64,000 nucleotides of DNA from positions 29,222-93,221 of the forward strand of contig JAFEDR010000002.1 in assembly GCA_018241525.1 (NCBI GenBank), given 5' to 3'. Each line of letters starts with the position of its first letter. The stretch's first letter is position 1. Under the pieces are notes generated by a model. The model saw nothing but the letters and a program-made list of their open reading frames with translations. It did no database searches and was not told the DNA's origin. Shown piece by piece: positions 27,108 to 35,045 of this stretch. A program made the translations under genes and the position numbers. The DNA comes from Pseudomonadota bacterium (GTDB lineage Bacteria > Pseudomonadota > Gammaproteobacteria > Steroidobacterales > Steroidobacteraceae).

Positions 27108-27956
27108 ATGATTCTTAGGACTATTGCGACTAAGCTGCCTGCGCCGGCGCGCAGTAAGCTGTTGATGTGGAAGGAAGCGGTCTCGCTTTGGTCAGCGCGT
27201 ACGGAGCCTTGCGACGTTGAGAAGCTCCGAGCGAGAAGCGAGGTCTCGCTCGACCGCATCTTCCATAGCGCGACGGTGGCCGGCGACTGGGCGCGCTGGG
27301 AGTCTCGCATTGCCTCGCTGGGTATTCCCGACGGCACCGGGGGCGTGAATCCCGGTGACCGTCGTGCAATCTACAGCGTGGTACGTCAGCTGGCTCCTCA
27401 ATCGGTGCTGGAAATCGGGACGCACATTGGGGCTTCCACTATTCACATTGCGGCTGCGCTCGCCGACTCGGGGTCGATTGAATTCGGCAAGCGCACCTGC
27501 ACGACCGTGGACATTCGTGACGTAAATTCCGTGGAAGCAGCGCCTTGGCGGCACTTCGGGATGCGGCTCTCGCCGCGGGAGCTGCTGCAGGAACTGCGTC
27601 TACAGGACCAGGTCATATTCGAGACCAGCCCTGCAGGCGATTTTCTTCAGATACGCCAAGAGAATTATGACCTCATCTTCCTGGACGGAGACCATAGCGC
27701 GGCCGCGGTTCTCAAAGAAGTCCCTGCTGCGCTGAAGCTGTTGAAGCCAAACGGAATGATCCTACTGCACGACTACTTCCCCGACTTGAAACCGCTCTGG
27801 CGCGACGGCATCGTTATCCCCGGCCCCTTCTTGGCGATTCGCAAGCTCCGACACGCGGGCGCGCGATGTACTGCCCTGCCTATAGGGAAGCTACCTTGGC
27901 CGACCAAGGCGGACTCGAACGTCACGAGTCTGGCGTTGCTTCTGCGCGAGGCGTAG
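27108..27956 (+). CDS. Class I SAM-dependent methyltransferase, Methyltransf_24-like (second in locus)
   Basis: A 282-residue predicted methyltransferase. Motif I is SVLEIGTHIGASTIHIAAAL, followed by TTVDIRDVNSVEA. The DLIFLDGDHSAAAVLKEVP stretch with its DGDH motif, and then LKPNGMILLHDYFP, match the CmcI/Methyltransf_24 subgroup, which is frequent in polysaccharide and natural-product loci. The ATG at 27108 has AGGGAG ten bases upstream and is preferred over an in-frame ATG at 27078 with a poorer site. The N-terminal 100 residues are not of a family I recognise. Confidence 0.8.
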   Translation: MILRTIATKLPAPARSKLLMWKEAVSLWSARTEPCDVEKLRARSEVSLDRIFHSATVAGDWARWESRIASLGIPDGTGGVNPGDRRAIYSVVRQLAPQSVLEIGTHIGASTIHIAAALADSGSIEFGKRTCTTVDIRDVNSVEAAPWRHFGMRLSPRELLQELRLQDQVIFETSPAGDFLQIRQENYDLIFLDGDHSAAAVLKEVPAALKLLKPNGMILLHDYFPDLKPLWRDGIVIPGPFLAIRKLRHAGARCTALPIGKLPWPTKADSNVTSLALLLREA

Positions 27957-28186
27957 GTTTGCGACAGGCGCGATGGCGGCATGTCGTGCCGCTGGCGCTC
28001 AAAGTCAGCTGACTACGCACGACGCACGAATTGACAAGAATGACGGACTCGTACTCTGGGAAACCCGTCAGCGAAGCTGAGTTTGAGTCATTCAGACACG
28101 GGCGACAGTATGTAGGGCGACTGCCTCGCTCGCCTGATCGCCGGTTCAACTCATCACCAAGCTAATGTTTAGAAGAGGAGGGTGTC

Positions 28187-29443
28187 ATGAGAATCGCTGA
28201 TATGCTTCAGCGCCGCGTTATGACTTTTGCCGCGATTCGCCGAGCTCGATCAATACTGCTAGCTCTCGCATGCATCATCCTGATTCCGTCGACGTCGTTT
28301 TCCCAGGCGCTCATAGTCTTTGCTTCGGGTCCCGCGGGCGTACAGCCGGATCGCACGACTCCTACGTACGTCTCACAGCACACCTCGCTGATCGAATCTC
28401 GACCATTCGATGGCATGGTGATAAATGACTACCTCGGTCGAAATCTGCTCAACGGCAATCTCAAGAACGTAACTCCTGGCGCCATCGACCCGGCGACCGG
28501 GGCGGTGTCATACGAGGTTGCGGCGAGAGGCCTCGCTCCCCTGAGGGGCGCCTTCAAGAAGTTCACGGAGAACTTCGTCAAGGTGAATACCAACATGGTC
28601 GGATTGCCTCCGACGCTCACGGACGACGCCGGCTGGGCCATCGGAAATCAGAGTGCGACGAATTATGCGCGAGCGGCCGCAGCAGCCGGGCTCAAGGGAA
28701 TATTTCTCGACAACGAATCCTACGATCGCCCGGTACACGCTGGTACGAGCGGTCGTATCGACTTCTGGAAGTACGAGGACCAAGCGCTGCTGGCCAAGGA
28801 CCAGGGAATCTCTCTCAGCTTTCAAACCGCCCTCGACTTGGCGCGTCGCCGAGGGCGCGAACTTGCACAGTCCTTTGCGCAAGGGTTTCCGGGCGTAGTC
28901 GTCATCGTTGCGCATGGTGCCAACGAGGGCTGCACAAGCTGGAAGACGGCCACCGCTCACTTTGCGGACGACCACTACTTGCTGGGAGCCTTCGTCGCCG
29001 GAATGATTGAAGCTGTGAAGCCACCCGCGTCGGTTGTTGACGGGGGCGAGGATTATGATCTAAAGACTGCAAGCGACTTCAGTCAAGCCAGAGCGTGGCG
29101 CAAAGGGCAGGCGACACGTACCGGCAGCATCACCGACCTGGGTCCGCGCCGCTGTCCGTTCATGGATTCCGCGCTGGCCGCTATCTGGCCGCAAAAGGTC
29201 CAGATAGCCTTCGGGATGTTCGACAAGGACCGGCCGTCGCCAGCTGCTCCGAGTTGGTCCCCTCGCAGCGATCCGGCGCAATTTCACGACTCGCTGGTGA
29301 ATGCGTTCAAGGCAAGTGATCGTTACGTCTGGCTCTACACGCAGTGGCAGGATTGGTGGGGAGATACCACGGACGGTGCCCTCGGCTCGTGGGTGGACGC
29401 GATCTTGGCCGCTAGGCGCGATGCCGGAGTTGATCGTCATTGA
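28187..29443 (+). CDS. Secreted protein of unrecognised family, possible TIM-barrel glycoside hydrolase
   Basis: A 418-residue protein with a clear signal peptide (basic RRVMTFAAIRRAR, hydrophobic SILLALACIILIPSTSF, cleavage near residue 40). I do not recognise the family. The mature chain has strand-end acidic clusters spaced like a (beta/alpha)8 enzyme: GMVINDYLGRNLL, KGIFLDNESYDRP, VVDGGEDYDLKTA, QIAFGMFDKDRP, and an aromatic stretch, RYVWLYTQWQDWWGD, near the C-terminus that suits sugar binding. Only two Cys follow the signal peptide. It has a strong GGAGGG ribosome site. Its position in the polysaccharide locus, just before an FG-GAP lipoprotein, suggests a role in trimming or releasing the polymer; this is inference. 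The gene itself is certain. Confidence 0.75.
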   Translation: MRIADMLQRRVMTFAAIRRARSILLALACIILIPSTSFSQALIVFASGPAGVQPDRTTPTYVSQHTSLIESRPFDGMVINDYLGRNLLNGNLKNVTPGAIDPATGAVSYEVAARGLAPLRGAFKKFTENFVKVNTNMVGLPPTLTDDAGWAIGNQSATNYARAAAAAGLKGIFLDNESYDRPVHAGTSGRIDFWKYEDQALLAKDQGISLSFQTALDLARRRGRELAQSFAQGFPGVVVIVAHGANEGCTSWKTATAHFADDHYLLGAFVAGMIEAVKPPASVVDGGEDYDLKTASDFSQARAWRKGQATRTGSITDLGPRRCPFMDSALAAIWPQKVQIAFGMFDKDRPSPAAPSWSPRSDPAQFHDSLVNAFKASDRYVWLYTQWQDWWGDTTDGALGSWVDAILAARRDAGVDRH

Positions 29444-29587
29444 ACTTGCGATTTGGCAGTGGTGCTTAGTAGTTGTTCGACTGGCGTCGGTTCGTTCGCT
29501 CCGAGATGCCAAATCTCGGTGCGATGAGCGGCGCGGACAAAGTGATCCCCGCAGATCTTCCGGACACCGGTTCAGCGAGGTCCGGAT

Positions 29588-29609
29588 ACTTAAGAAGAGA
29601 CTTAAGAAA
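29588..29609. repeat. Tandem direct repeat of ACTTAAGAA
   Basis: ACTTAAGAAGAG at 29588-29599 is followed directly by ACTTAAGAAA at 29600-29609, a 12-base period with the CTTAAG palindrome in each copy. One helical turn spacing (12 bases) fits a dimeric regulator site about 55 bases upstream of a -35 box. Confidence 0.45.
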
Positions 29610-29662
29610 AATTATGTCAATGGAAGATGCGAATTCTTTGCACGCTCGCAAAACGAGAATGA

Positions 29663-29690
29663 TTGACATATACGCAACGGCGCCTGTAAA
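29663..29690 (+). promoter_or_regulatory. Probable sigma70-type promoter for the FG-GAP lipoprotein gene
   Basis: A perfect -35, TTGACA, is at 29663-29668; a 16-base spacer leads to TGTAAA (29685-29690), four of six matches to TATAAT. It would give a leader of about 200 bases before the start at 29899. Confidence 0.5.
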
Positions 29691-29898
29691 AATTCGTACA
29701 CAAAGAAATACGCGTCACCGCGTTCATTAGGCCAACTCCGGCAACGACCGGAGATACTGCAGAACTTTCCAGGATGGTGATTCTTCCGGTCAGGGATGGC
29801 CGACCGGCAGTACGAGCCTGCTTGCGCGGCTCCAGCGGTTTGCTGGTGCCGGCTCGCGCCGTGGTGTTCGCCTGGGGCGTCGCCGAGGAGCGAGTGGC

Positions 29899-31752
29899 TT
29901 GGAACATGGTTCATTTCTGCACACGGTGCGCGCGAGCGCTGGCGTGACTGTCCTTGCAGCTGCTGTGCTGGCTGGTTGCTCCGGATCCGGGGGATCGGGA
30001 GGTAGCTCCGCAGTGCTACCGCCGACACCGCCCACCGACGCGACGACGGTTCAGCCCAGCGGACCGATTTCATTCGCGGGGCATGCTCTGTTCGGCATGT
30101 CCGGGCCTGCCGTGATCGTGCCTGCTGCCGTCGCAGCTCCTCTTGGCACGTTGAATGACGGCCACGGGAATCTGACGGTTGTTAACCCGAATTCGATCGG
30201 TCTGGGCGATGTCTACCAGTCGCCTCGCGTCCCGTACGATTTTCGTGTCGCCGATCTGAACGGCGACGGCGTTCCGGACGTACTCTCGACGGTGTATTCG
30301 CGTACCAACATCAATTCATTCTCGTGGCTGTATTTCGGCCTCGCGTCGGGTGGCTACGCCCACGCCAACAACCTTGATGCCGTCTATACGGCGGACCCCA
30401 ATGGCCCTGGCCTTCGTGGTCGCACTGAATCCGTCGCGATGGCCGACTTCAATAACGACGGCACGGTGGATTTCTACCTGCCCACCTACACGTACCTCGA
30501 CAGCTTCTACGATCTGTCGGGAGATCCAGCGTACGAGGGGCCAGGTGCGCCTCCCAACGTCTACAACGCCTACCAGAGCTTTCTGCTGCTGAACGATGGC
30601 AAAGGGAATTTCACTGAACATGCGCTCGCCGCAGGAGTAGGTCTGCACTCCCTGGAGTCTGGCCTCACGCCGCTATCGACAGATCCGGCCGGAACGCAAC
30701 CGGAAGGAACACAGGCGATCGACTTCAATATGGACGGGTTGATTGACCTCTATGTATCGGGACACCTGTTTATCAATCGCGGGGTGGATGCCCAAGGAGT
30801 GCCGCACTTCGAGGACATGGCTACTGCCTGGGGGCTTACGCAGGCCCTGCTTCGCCAGGGGCCACCGTGGATTGCGAACGGCAGCGGTGTCATCCCGGAC
30901 AACTACCTGGTGACGGAGGAAGGCGCTCAGTTCATTGACTGGAACAACGACGGCAATCTGGATCTGCTGATCATGCGCTGGAACTGGGGCCCGGCGCATG
31001 GACCGAGGCTGTTCGAGTTCGACGGCTCGAAGTTTACGGAGCGCGTGACGGCCGTGACGGCGATCACTCCGACCTGCACCACGCCGGCCGCAGCTGGCAC
31101 TCCTTTCTTCAATTCGCCGCAGCCAACAACGGTTTACAGCGATACGACCGGGATCAACTCCTATGATCTCGACAACGACGGACTAGTCGACGTTCTCACA
31201 ACTGGAGATGATCACGGCAACGCAAACGTGATCTTCCACAACACTGGTTGTGGGTTCTCTGATGTGCCCGCGGGCGACCTTTCGGGGCGCGGCCCGACGT
31301 CCGGTGGCATGGCAATGGCCGATCTCGACGGCGATGGCCGCATTGATGTGTTTTATCCGGAGAACACCGGGTATCAGTACTTTCTCAATACGACGGCCGT
31401 TGCAGCCAAGTCATCCTTTGTCGTTGACGTTCGGGGGGCGAACGGAGAGCGCAATCAGTTCGGTCGCGTAATTCAGGTCATCCCGCCGCAGACCAGCCAG
31501 ATCTACACGCGCTTCGTCGACGGTGGTTCGGGATACCTTTCGCAGAATCAGTACCCGATTCTCGTCGGGACGCCGTATTTGGGCGTACACACTGTCAAGG
31601 TCTACTTCGCGCCCTTGACGAAATGCGCCTATGGTGGTCCGACGTGCGCGCCGGCGGTGCTGACCTTTCACATGATGCCGGGTAGCTCGGCGGTCGCGTA
31701 CGCCCCCTCGGCGGCGCATCCCACCGGACGCGTAACCGTTACGACGGGTTAG
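29899..31752 (+). CDS. FG-GAP/VCBS-repeat lipoprotein (integrin-alpha-like beta-propeller)
   Basis: A 617-residue surface or periplasmic lipoprotein. The signal peptide ends in the lipobox VLAGC, followed by a flexible GSGGSGGSS spacer. At least six calcium-binding FG-GAP loops are visible: DLNGDGVPDVL, DFNNDGTVDFYL, DFNMDGLIDLYV, DWNNDGNLDLLI, DLDNDGLVDVLT and DLDGDGRIDVFY, which suggests a beta-propeller. The C-terminal 100 residues form a separate domain, resembling the ASPIC/UnbV-type module (GANGERNQFGRVIQV). The start is a TTG with GAGGAG eight bases upstream. Placed inside the polysaccharide locus, it may bind or anchor the polymer; the function is not established. Confidence 0.85.
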   Translation: MEHGSFLHTVRASAGVTVLAAAVLAGCSGSGGSGGSSAVLPPTPPTDATTVQPSGPISFAGHALFGMSGPAVIVPAAVAAPLGTLNDGHGNLTVVNPNSIGLGDVYQSPRVPYDFRVADLNGDGVPDVLSTVYSRTNINSFSWLYFGLASGGYAHANNLDAVYTADPNGPGLRGRTESVAMADFNNDGTVDFYLPTYTYLDSFYDLSGDPAYEGPGAPPNVYNAYQSFLLLNDGKGNFTEHALAAGVGLHSLESGLTPLSTDPAGTQPEGTQAIDFNMDGLIDLYVSGHLFINRGVDAQGVPHFEDMATAWGLTQALLRQGPPWIANGSGVIPDNYLVTEEGAQFIDWNNDGNLDLLIMRWNWGPAHGPRLFEFDGSKFTERVTAVTAITPTCTTPAAAGTPFFNSPQPTTVYSDTTGINSYDLDNDGLVDVLTTGDDHGNANVIFHNTGCGFSDVPAGDLSGRGPTSGGMAMADLDGDGRIDVFYPENTGYQYFLNTTAVAAKSSFVVDVRGANGERNQFGRVIQVIPPQTSQIYTRFVDGGSGYLSQNQYPILVGTPYLGVHTVKVYFAPLTKCAYGGPTCAPAVLTFHMMPGSSAVAYAPSAAHPTGRVTVTTG

Positions 31753-31844
31753 CTGCGTACCAGATCACAGGGGTGGCGGCTGCGCTGGTGATGGGCGCCG
31801 CATGTTAAGCTTCTGTCCCGAAAGGGAACCCTTGCGACCGATGC

Positions 31845-33044
31845 TTGTTGAACGGACTCACGACCTCACGCGGTGACCGACGCCCGACGTTGTGCATCGT
31901 CGTCAATGTGGGCTGGTTCTTTCTCTCCCACAGATTGGTGCTCGCCCGAGCCGCTCGAGATGCGGGTTACCGGGTCGTCGTCGCGACCGACCTTGCCGAT
32001 CCGTCTGAGGCAGATCGAATCAGGGCCGAAGGATTTGCGTTCGCGCGCCTGAGAATCGACCGCGCGTCGATCAATCCAGTGCGAGCTCTCGGCATCTGCT
32101 GGCAGCTGCTGGCGCTCTATCGCCGCGAGCGCCCCGATGTTGTCCATCACGTGACGCCAAAGCCCGTGCTATTGGGGACTGCGGCAGCGAGGCTCGCTCG
32201 CGTACCGGCTGTTGTCAACGCAGTGGCCGGTCTGGGTTATGCGTTTGTGGATGGTGACGCCGGCGCTCGACGTCGGCTGGTTCGGGCGTTGGCTTACACC
32301 GTCTACCGACTGACGCTACGGCACCCTCGCATGGGTTTCATTTTTCAGAATGAGTCCGATCGCGGCCTCTTTCGCCAAATATTGCGAGAGGGTCGGCGTT
32401 CAGAGATTCTGACCAAGGGATCGGGCGTTGATTTGGCTAGGTTCGCATCGTCCCCGGAGCCCCGGTCTCCGGTCATCGTGCTGCTCGCGGCACGGATGCT
32501 GCGCGACAAAGGCGTAGTGGAGTTCGCCGAATCCATCGCGCGACTCCGCGCCGAAGGAATCGCCGTCGAGGGATGGCTGGCGGGGCCCGTCGATGAAGTC
32601 AATCCGACGCACTTGTCTACCGACGAGCTTCGCGGGCTGGAGATTCGCTGCGGTGTCCGCTGGCTTGGGCCGGTAGCTGACATGGCTGAGCTGTATCGTT
32701 TGGTGCACATCGCCTGTCTTCCGACTTACTATCGGGAAGGCATGCCGTTGTCGCTGCTGGAAGCTGCCGCTGCCGGCCGCCCGATCGTGACGACGGATCT
32801 ACCCGGCTGCCGCGACATCGTGCAACAGGGCGTTCACGGATTTGTCGTGCCACCGCGTGACATCGACGCGCTGACGGGCGCTTTGCGAACGCTCGCAACA
32901 GACGCCACACTGCGGCGTGAAATGGGTGCGAACGCACGAACGCGGGCGGAGCAGGAGTTCGGGGTGGATCGTGTCGTGCGTCAGACGCTCGAGTTGTATT
33001 CGGAGTTGCTTGCCAACGCGAGGGGGCCTCGAAGCTCCGCTTGA
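31845..33044 (+). CDS. Glycosyltransferase family 4 protein (fourth), PglA/WbpT-like
   Basis: A 399-residue GT-B enzyme. The N-terminal domain reads TLCIVVNVGWFFLSHRLVLA, with DVVHHVTPKPVLLGTAAARL, VVNAVAGLGYAF and FQNESDRGLF. This set is typical of the branch that adds the second sugar to an undecaprenyl-PP-linked HexNAc (PglA, WbpT and relatives). The donor motif is in PTYYREGMPLSLLEAAAAG. Two consecutive TTG codons at 31845 and 31848 are the best starts; the ribosome site is weak. It precedes the WbpV- and WbpL-like genes, as expected for an early transferase. Confidence 0.88.
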   Translation: MLNGLTTSRGDRRPTLCIVVNVGWFFLSHRLVLARAARDAGYRVVVATDLADPSEADRIRAEGFAFARLRIDRASINPVRALGICWQLLALYRRERPDVVHHVTPKPVLLGTAAARLARVPAVVNAVAGLGYAFVDGDAGARRRLVRALAYTVYRLTLRHPRMGFIFQNESDRGLFRQILREGRRSEILTKGSGVDLARFASSPEPRSPVIVLLAARMLRDKGVVEFAESIARLRAEGIAVEGWLAGPVDEVNPTHLSTDELRGLEIRCGVRWLGPVADMAELYRLVHIACLPTYYREGMPLSLLEAAAAGRPIVTTDLPGCRDIVQQGVHGFVVPPRDIDALTGALRTLATDATLRREMGANARTRAEQEFGVDRVVRQTLELYSELLANARGPRSSA

Positions 33045-33054
33045 CTAACGGGCG

Positions 33055-34020
33055 ATGGGAGTACGTTTGCCGCTAAGAGTCGCCGTCACCGGTGCAAACG
33101 GGTTCGTGGGCCGCGAAGTCTGCCGTCGCCTGCTTGACGACGGAGCGGAAGTGACGGCCGTCGTCCGAGCGCCGGCTTCATACCTCGAGCTGCGCGATCG
33201 CGCATGCGTGGTGCATTCGCCGGATCTGACCGACCTCGCCCGGAATGCCAAGCTTCTCGGCCGACTGGATGCCATTGTCCACCTCGCGGCTCACGTTCAC
33301 CAACCTCGTCAGTCGCGCGTGGCGACCGACCGATTTCGCGAAGTTAACGTGGAGGGCACCCGCGCCGTGGCGGTCGCCGCGGCGGAAGCGGGTGTCCGGC
33401 GTTTCGTCTATATCAGCAGCGTGAAGGCAACGGCGGAGCGGACGTTTGGCGATCCCGTTGCCGAGTCGGATTTGGCTCGGCCTGAGGATGCCTACGGTCG
33501 ATCAAAGCGGGAGGCCGAACTCGTGCTCGAAACCATTGCTGCGGCGACGGGTATGGAAGTCGTGATCGGTCGGCCGCCTCTCGTTTATGGTCGAGGGGCT
33601 AAAGGAAATGTGCGGCAGTTGGTGAGTTGGCTGCGGCGGGGGATCCCGCTGCCGCTAGGGGCTATCGAGAACCGGCGGAGCCTGATCGCCGTCGAGAATT
33701 TGGCGGACTTCTGCTCGCGGGCCCTCGGCAAGGTTCCATCCCGATATTCGCTCTATCACGTGGCGGATGATCGTGCGATTTCGACTCCGCAGATCATCCA
33801 ACTGATTGCGTCGGGGCTGGATCGAGAGGCGCGACTCCTGCGAGTGCCTCCGGCAGCGGTCAGGCTCGGGCTTCGTGTTTTGGGACGGCGCGACCTGATC
33901 GACCGGCTCACGGGCTCGCTGGAACTCGATACACGGCGAGTTGCCTTGGAGCTGGGGTGGCGACCGCCGACGGCAATCGAGGTTGCGATGCCTCGTTCGG
34001 TGCGAGAGGCCGGACCTTGA
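33055..34020 (+). CDS. NAD-dependent epimerase/reductase, WbpV-like
   Basis: A 321-residue extended SDR. The nucleotide loop is VTGANGFVGREV (residues 11-22); Tyr147 and Lys151 form the catalytic pair in AYGRSKREAE; RFVYISSVKATAE and GRPPLVYGRGAKGNVRQLV match the WbpV/WbiG/RmlD-like reductase branch found next to WbpL. In P. aeruginosa, WbpV reduces the 4-keto sugar made by WbpM to give UDP-QuiNAc-type donors. The gene is followed directly by the WbpL-like transferase with a TTGA overlap, the same order as in Pseudomonas O-antigen loci. Exact product stereochemistry cannot be told from sequence. Confidence 0.85.
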   Translation: MGVRLPLRVAVTGANGFVGREVCRRLLDDGAEVTAVVRAPASYLELRDRACVVHSPDLTDLARNAKLLGRLDAIVHLAAHVHQPRQSRVATDRFREVNVEGTRAVAVAAAEAGVRRFVYISSVKATAERTFGDPVAESDLARPEDAYGRSKREAELVLETIAAATGMEVVIGRPPLVYGRGAKGNVRQLVSWLRRGIPLPLGAIENRRSLIAVENLADFCSRALGKVPSRYSLYHVADDRAISTPQIIQLIASGLDREARLLRVPPAAVRLGLRVLGRRDLIDRLTGSLELDTRRVALELGWRPPTAIEVAMPRSVREAGP

Positions 34021-35045
34021 GCGTCTGGTTGCTGGTCGTCGTCTTTCTATTGGCAGCCGCTGGAACCGGGATTGTCCGGCGTCACGCGCTGGCACGTCAG
34101 TTGTTGGATGTGCCAAATTCGCGCAGCTCGCACGTCGTTCCGGTTCCGCGCGGAGGCGGCCTCGCGATCGTGGCCTCGGTCGCGCTTGCGTCGGTCTTCA
34201 TTCTTGCGAGCGGTGGCGGCGAGACCGCGACCATTCCGCTGCTGGGGCTGCCGATCGCCGCGGTCGGGTGGCTCGACGATACCCGGGGCATGAGCGTACG
34301 GGTGCGGCTATTCATTCAGGCTGTCGCAAGCGCCGTTGTTGCATGGCGCTTTCCGATCCAAGCGCTGCCGTGGCCTGGGGGCCACGTGACTCTTGGTCTG
34401 TGCGGATTCTGTCTTGCGCTCCCCGCCACGATTTGGTGCGTCAATCTCTTCAACTTCATGGACGGCATCGATGGAATTGCCGGCGCCGAGGCCATCTTCG
34501 TCTTCGGCAGTGCCATGATGCTGATCGCCGCGGGCGGTGGCGGCGCTTCGTCCTTGCTCTCGTTGTCACTGGGCGCCGTGGCCGCGGCGGCCGCCGGATT
34601 CCTGCTGTGGAATTGGCAGCCGGCGAAGATCTTCATGGGGGATGTGGGGAGCGCCTACCTCGGATTTCTGATCGGCGCGTTCGCACTGTCCGCCGCGGTC
34701 GAGCAACATCTGCCAATCTGGACCTGGATTGTGCTCGGCGGCGCGTTCTTCGCGGATGCCACGGTGACGCTTGCGGTGCGCGCGTTAAGGGGTGAGCGCG
34801 TCTACGATGCCCACCGAAGTCACGTCTACCAGCGGCTCGCCCGCCGCTGGCGCTCGCATGCGCTGGTAGTGCTGGCCTATACGGCCGTAAACGTCTGCTG
34901 GTTGCTTCCCTGGGCGGTCGCGTGCGTCCGTAGGCCGCAGTCCGGTCTCGCTTACTCGAGCTGCGCCCTCGCGCCTCTCATCGTCGCCGCGGTCCTGCTG
35001 GGCGCTGGCCGACGCGAACCCGGGTCCGTTACCAGTTCTTGCTGA
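34017..35045 (+). CDS. Undecaprenyl-phosphate sugar-1-phosphate transferase, WecA/WbpL family
   Basis: Starts the lipid-linked repeat unit by moving HexNAc-1-phosphate onto undecaprenyl phosphate. The 342-residue protein has about ten membrane segments and the family's cytoplasmic motifs: SSHVVPVPRGGGLAI, GWLDDTRGMSVRVRL (DD motif), NLFNFMDGIDGIAG (metal-binding Asp), PAKIFMGDVGSAYLGF and AHRSHVYQRL (the HxHxYQ loop that distinguishes WbpL-like members). The start is the TTG at 34017, overlapping the previous stop. It converges with the Wzi-like gene, overlapping its 3' end by 17 bases. It is the only initiating transferase seen in the locus. Confidence 0.93.
   Translation: MSVWLLVVVFLLAAAGTGIVRRHALARQLLDVPNSRSSHVVPVPRGGGLAIVASVALASVFILASGGGETATIPLLGLPIAAVGWLDDTRGMSVRVRLFIQAVASAVVAWRFPIQALPWPGGHVTLGLCGFCLALPATIWCVNLFNFMDGIDGIAGAEAIFVFGSAMMLIAAGGGGASSLLSLSLGAVAAAAAGFLLWNWQPAKIFMGDVGSAYLGFLIGAFALSAAVEQHLPIWTWIVLGGAFFADATVTLAVRALRGERVYDAHRSHVYQRLARRWRSHALVVLAYTAVNVCWLLPWAVACVRRPQSGLAYSSCALAPLIVAAVLLGAGRREPGSVTSSC

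Larger units (their letters stand above)
29444..29898. other. 455-base AT-rich intergenic region within the polysaccharide locus
   Basis: No gene is supported. It holds a tandem ACTTAAGAA repeat (29588-29609), the window's best TTGACA-type promoter (29663-29690) and a short CCGG-stem near 29734-29752. The run from about 29580 to 29720 is strikingly AT-rich for this genome. It separates the secreted glycosidase-like gene from the FG-GAP lipoprotein gene and probably carries that gene's own promoter and a long 5' leader. Confidence 0.5.

Noticed and set aside
29734..29752. Possible c-di-GMP riboswitch in the leader of the FG-GAP gene
   Set aside because: A short CTCCGG/CCGGAG stem is present, but the conserved GEMM core and second stem could not be found.
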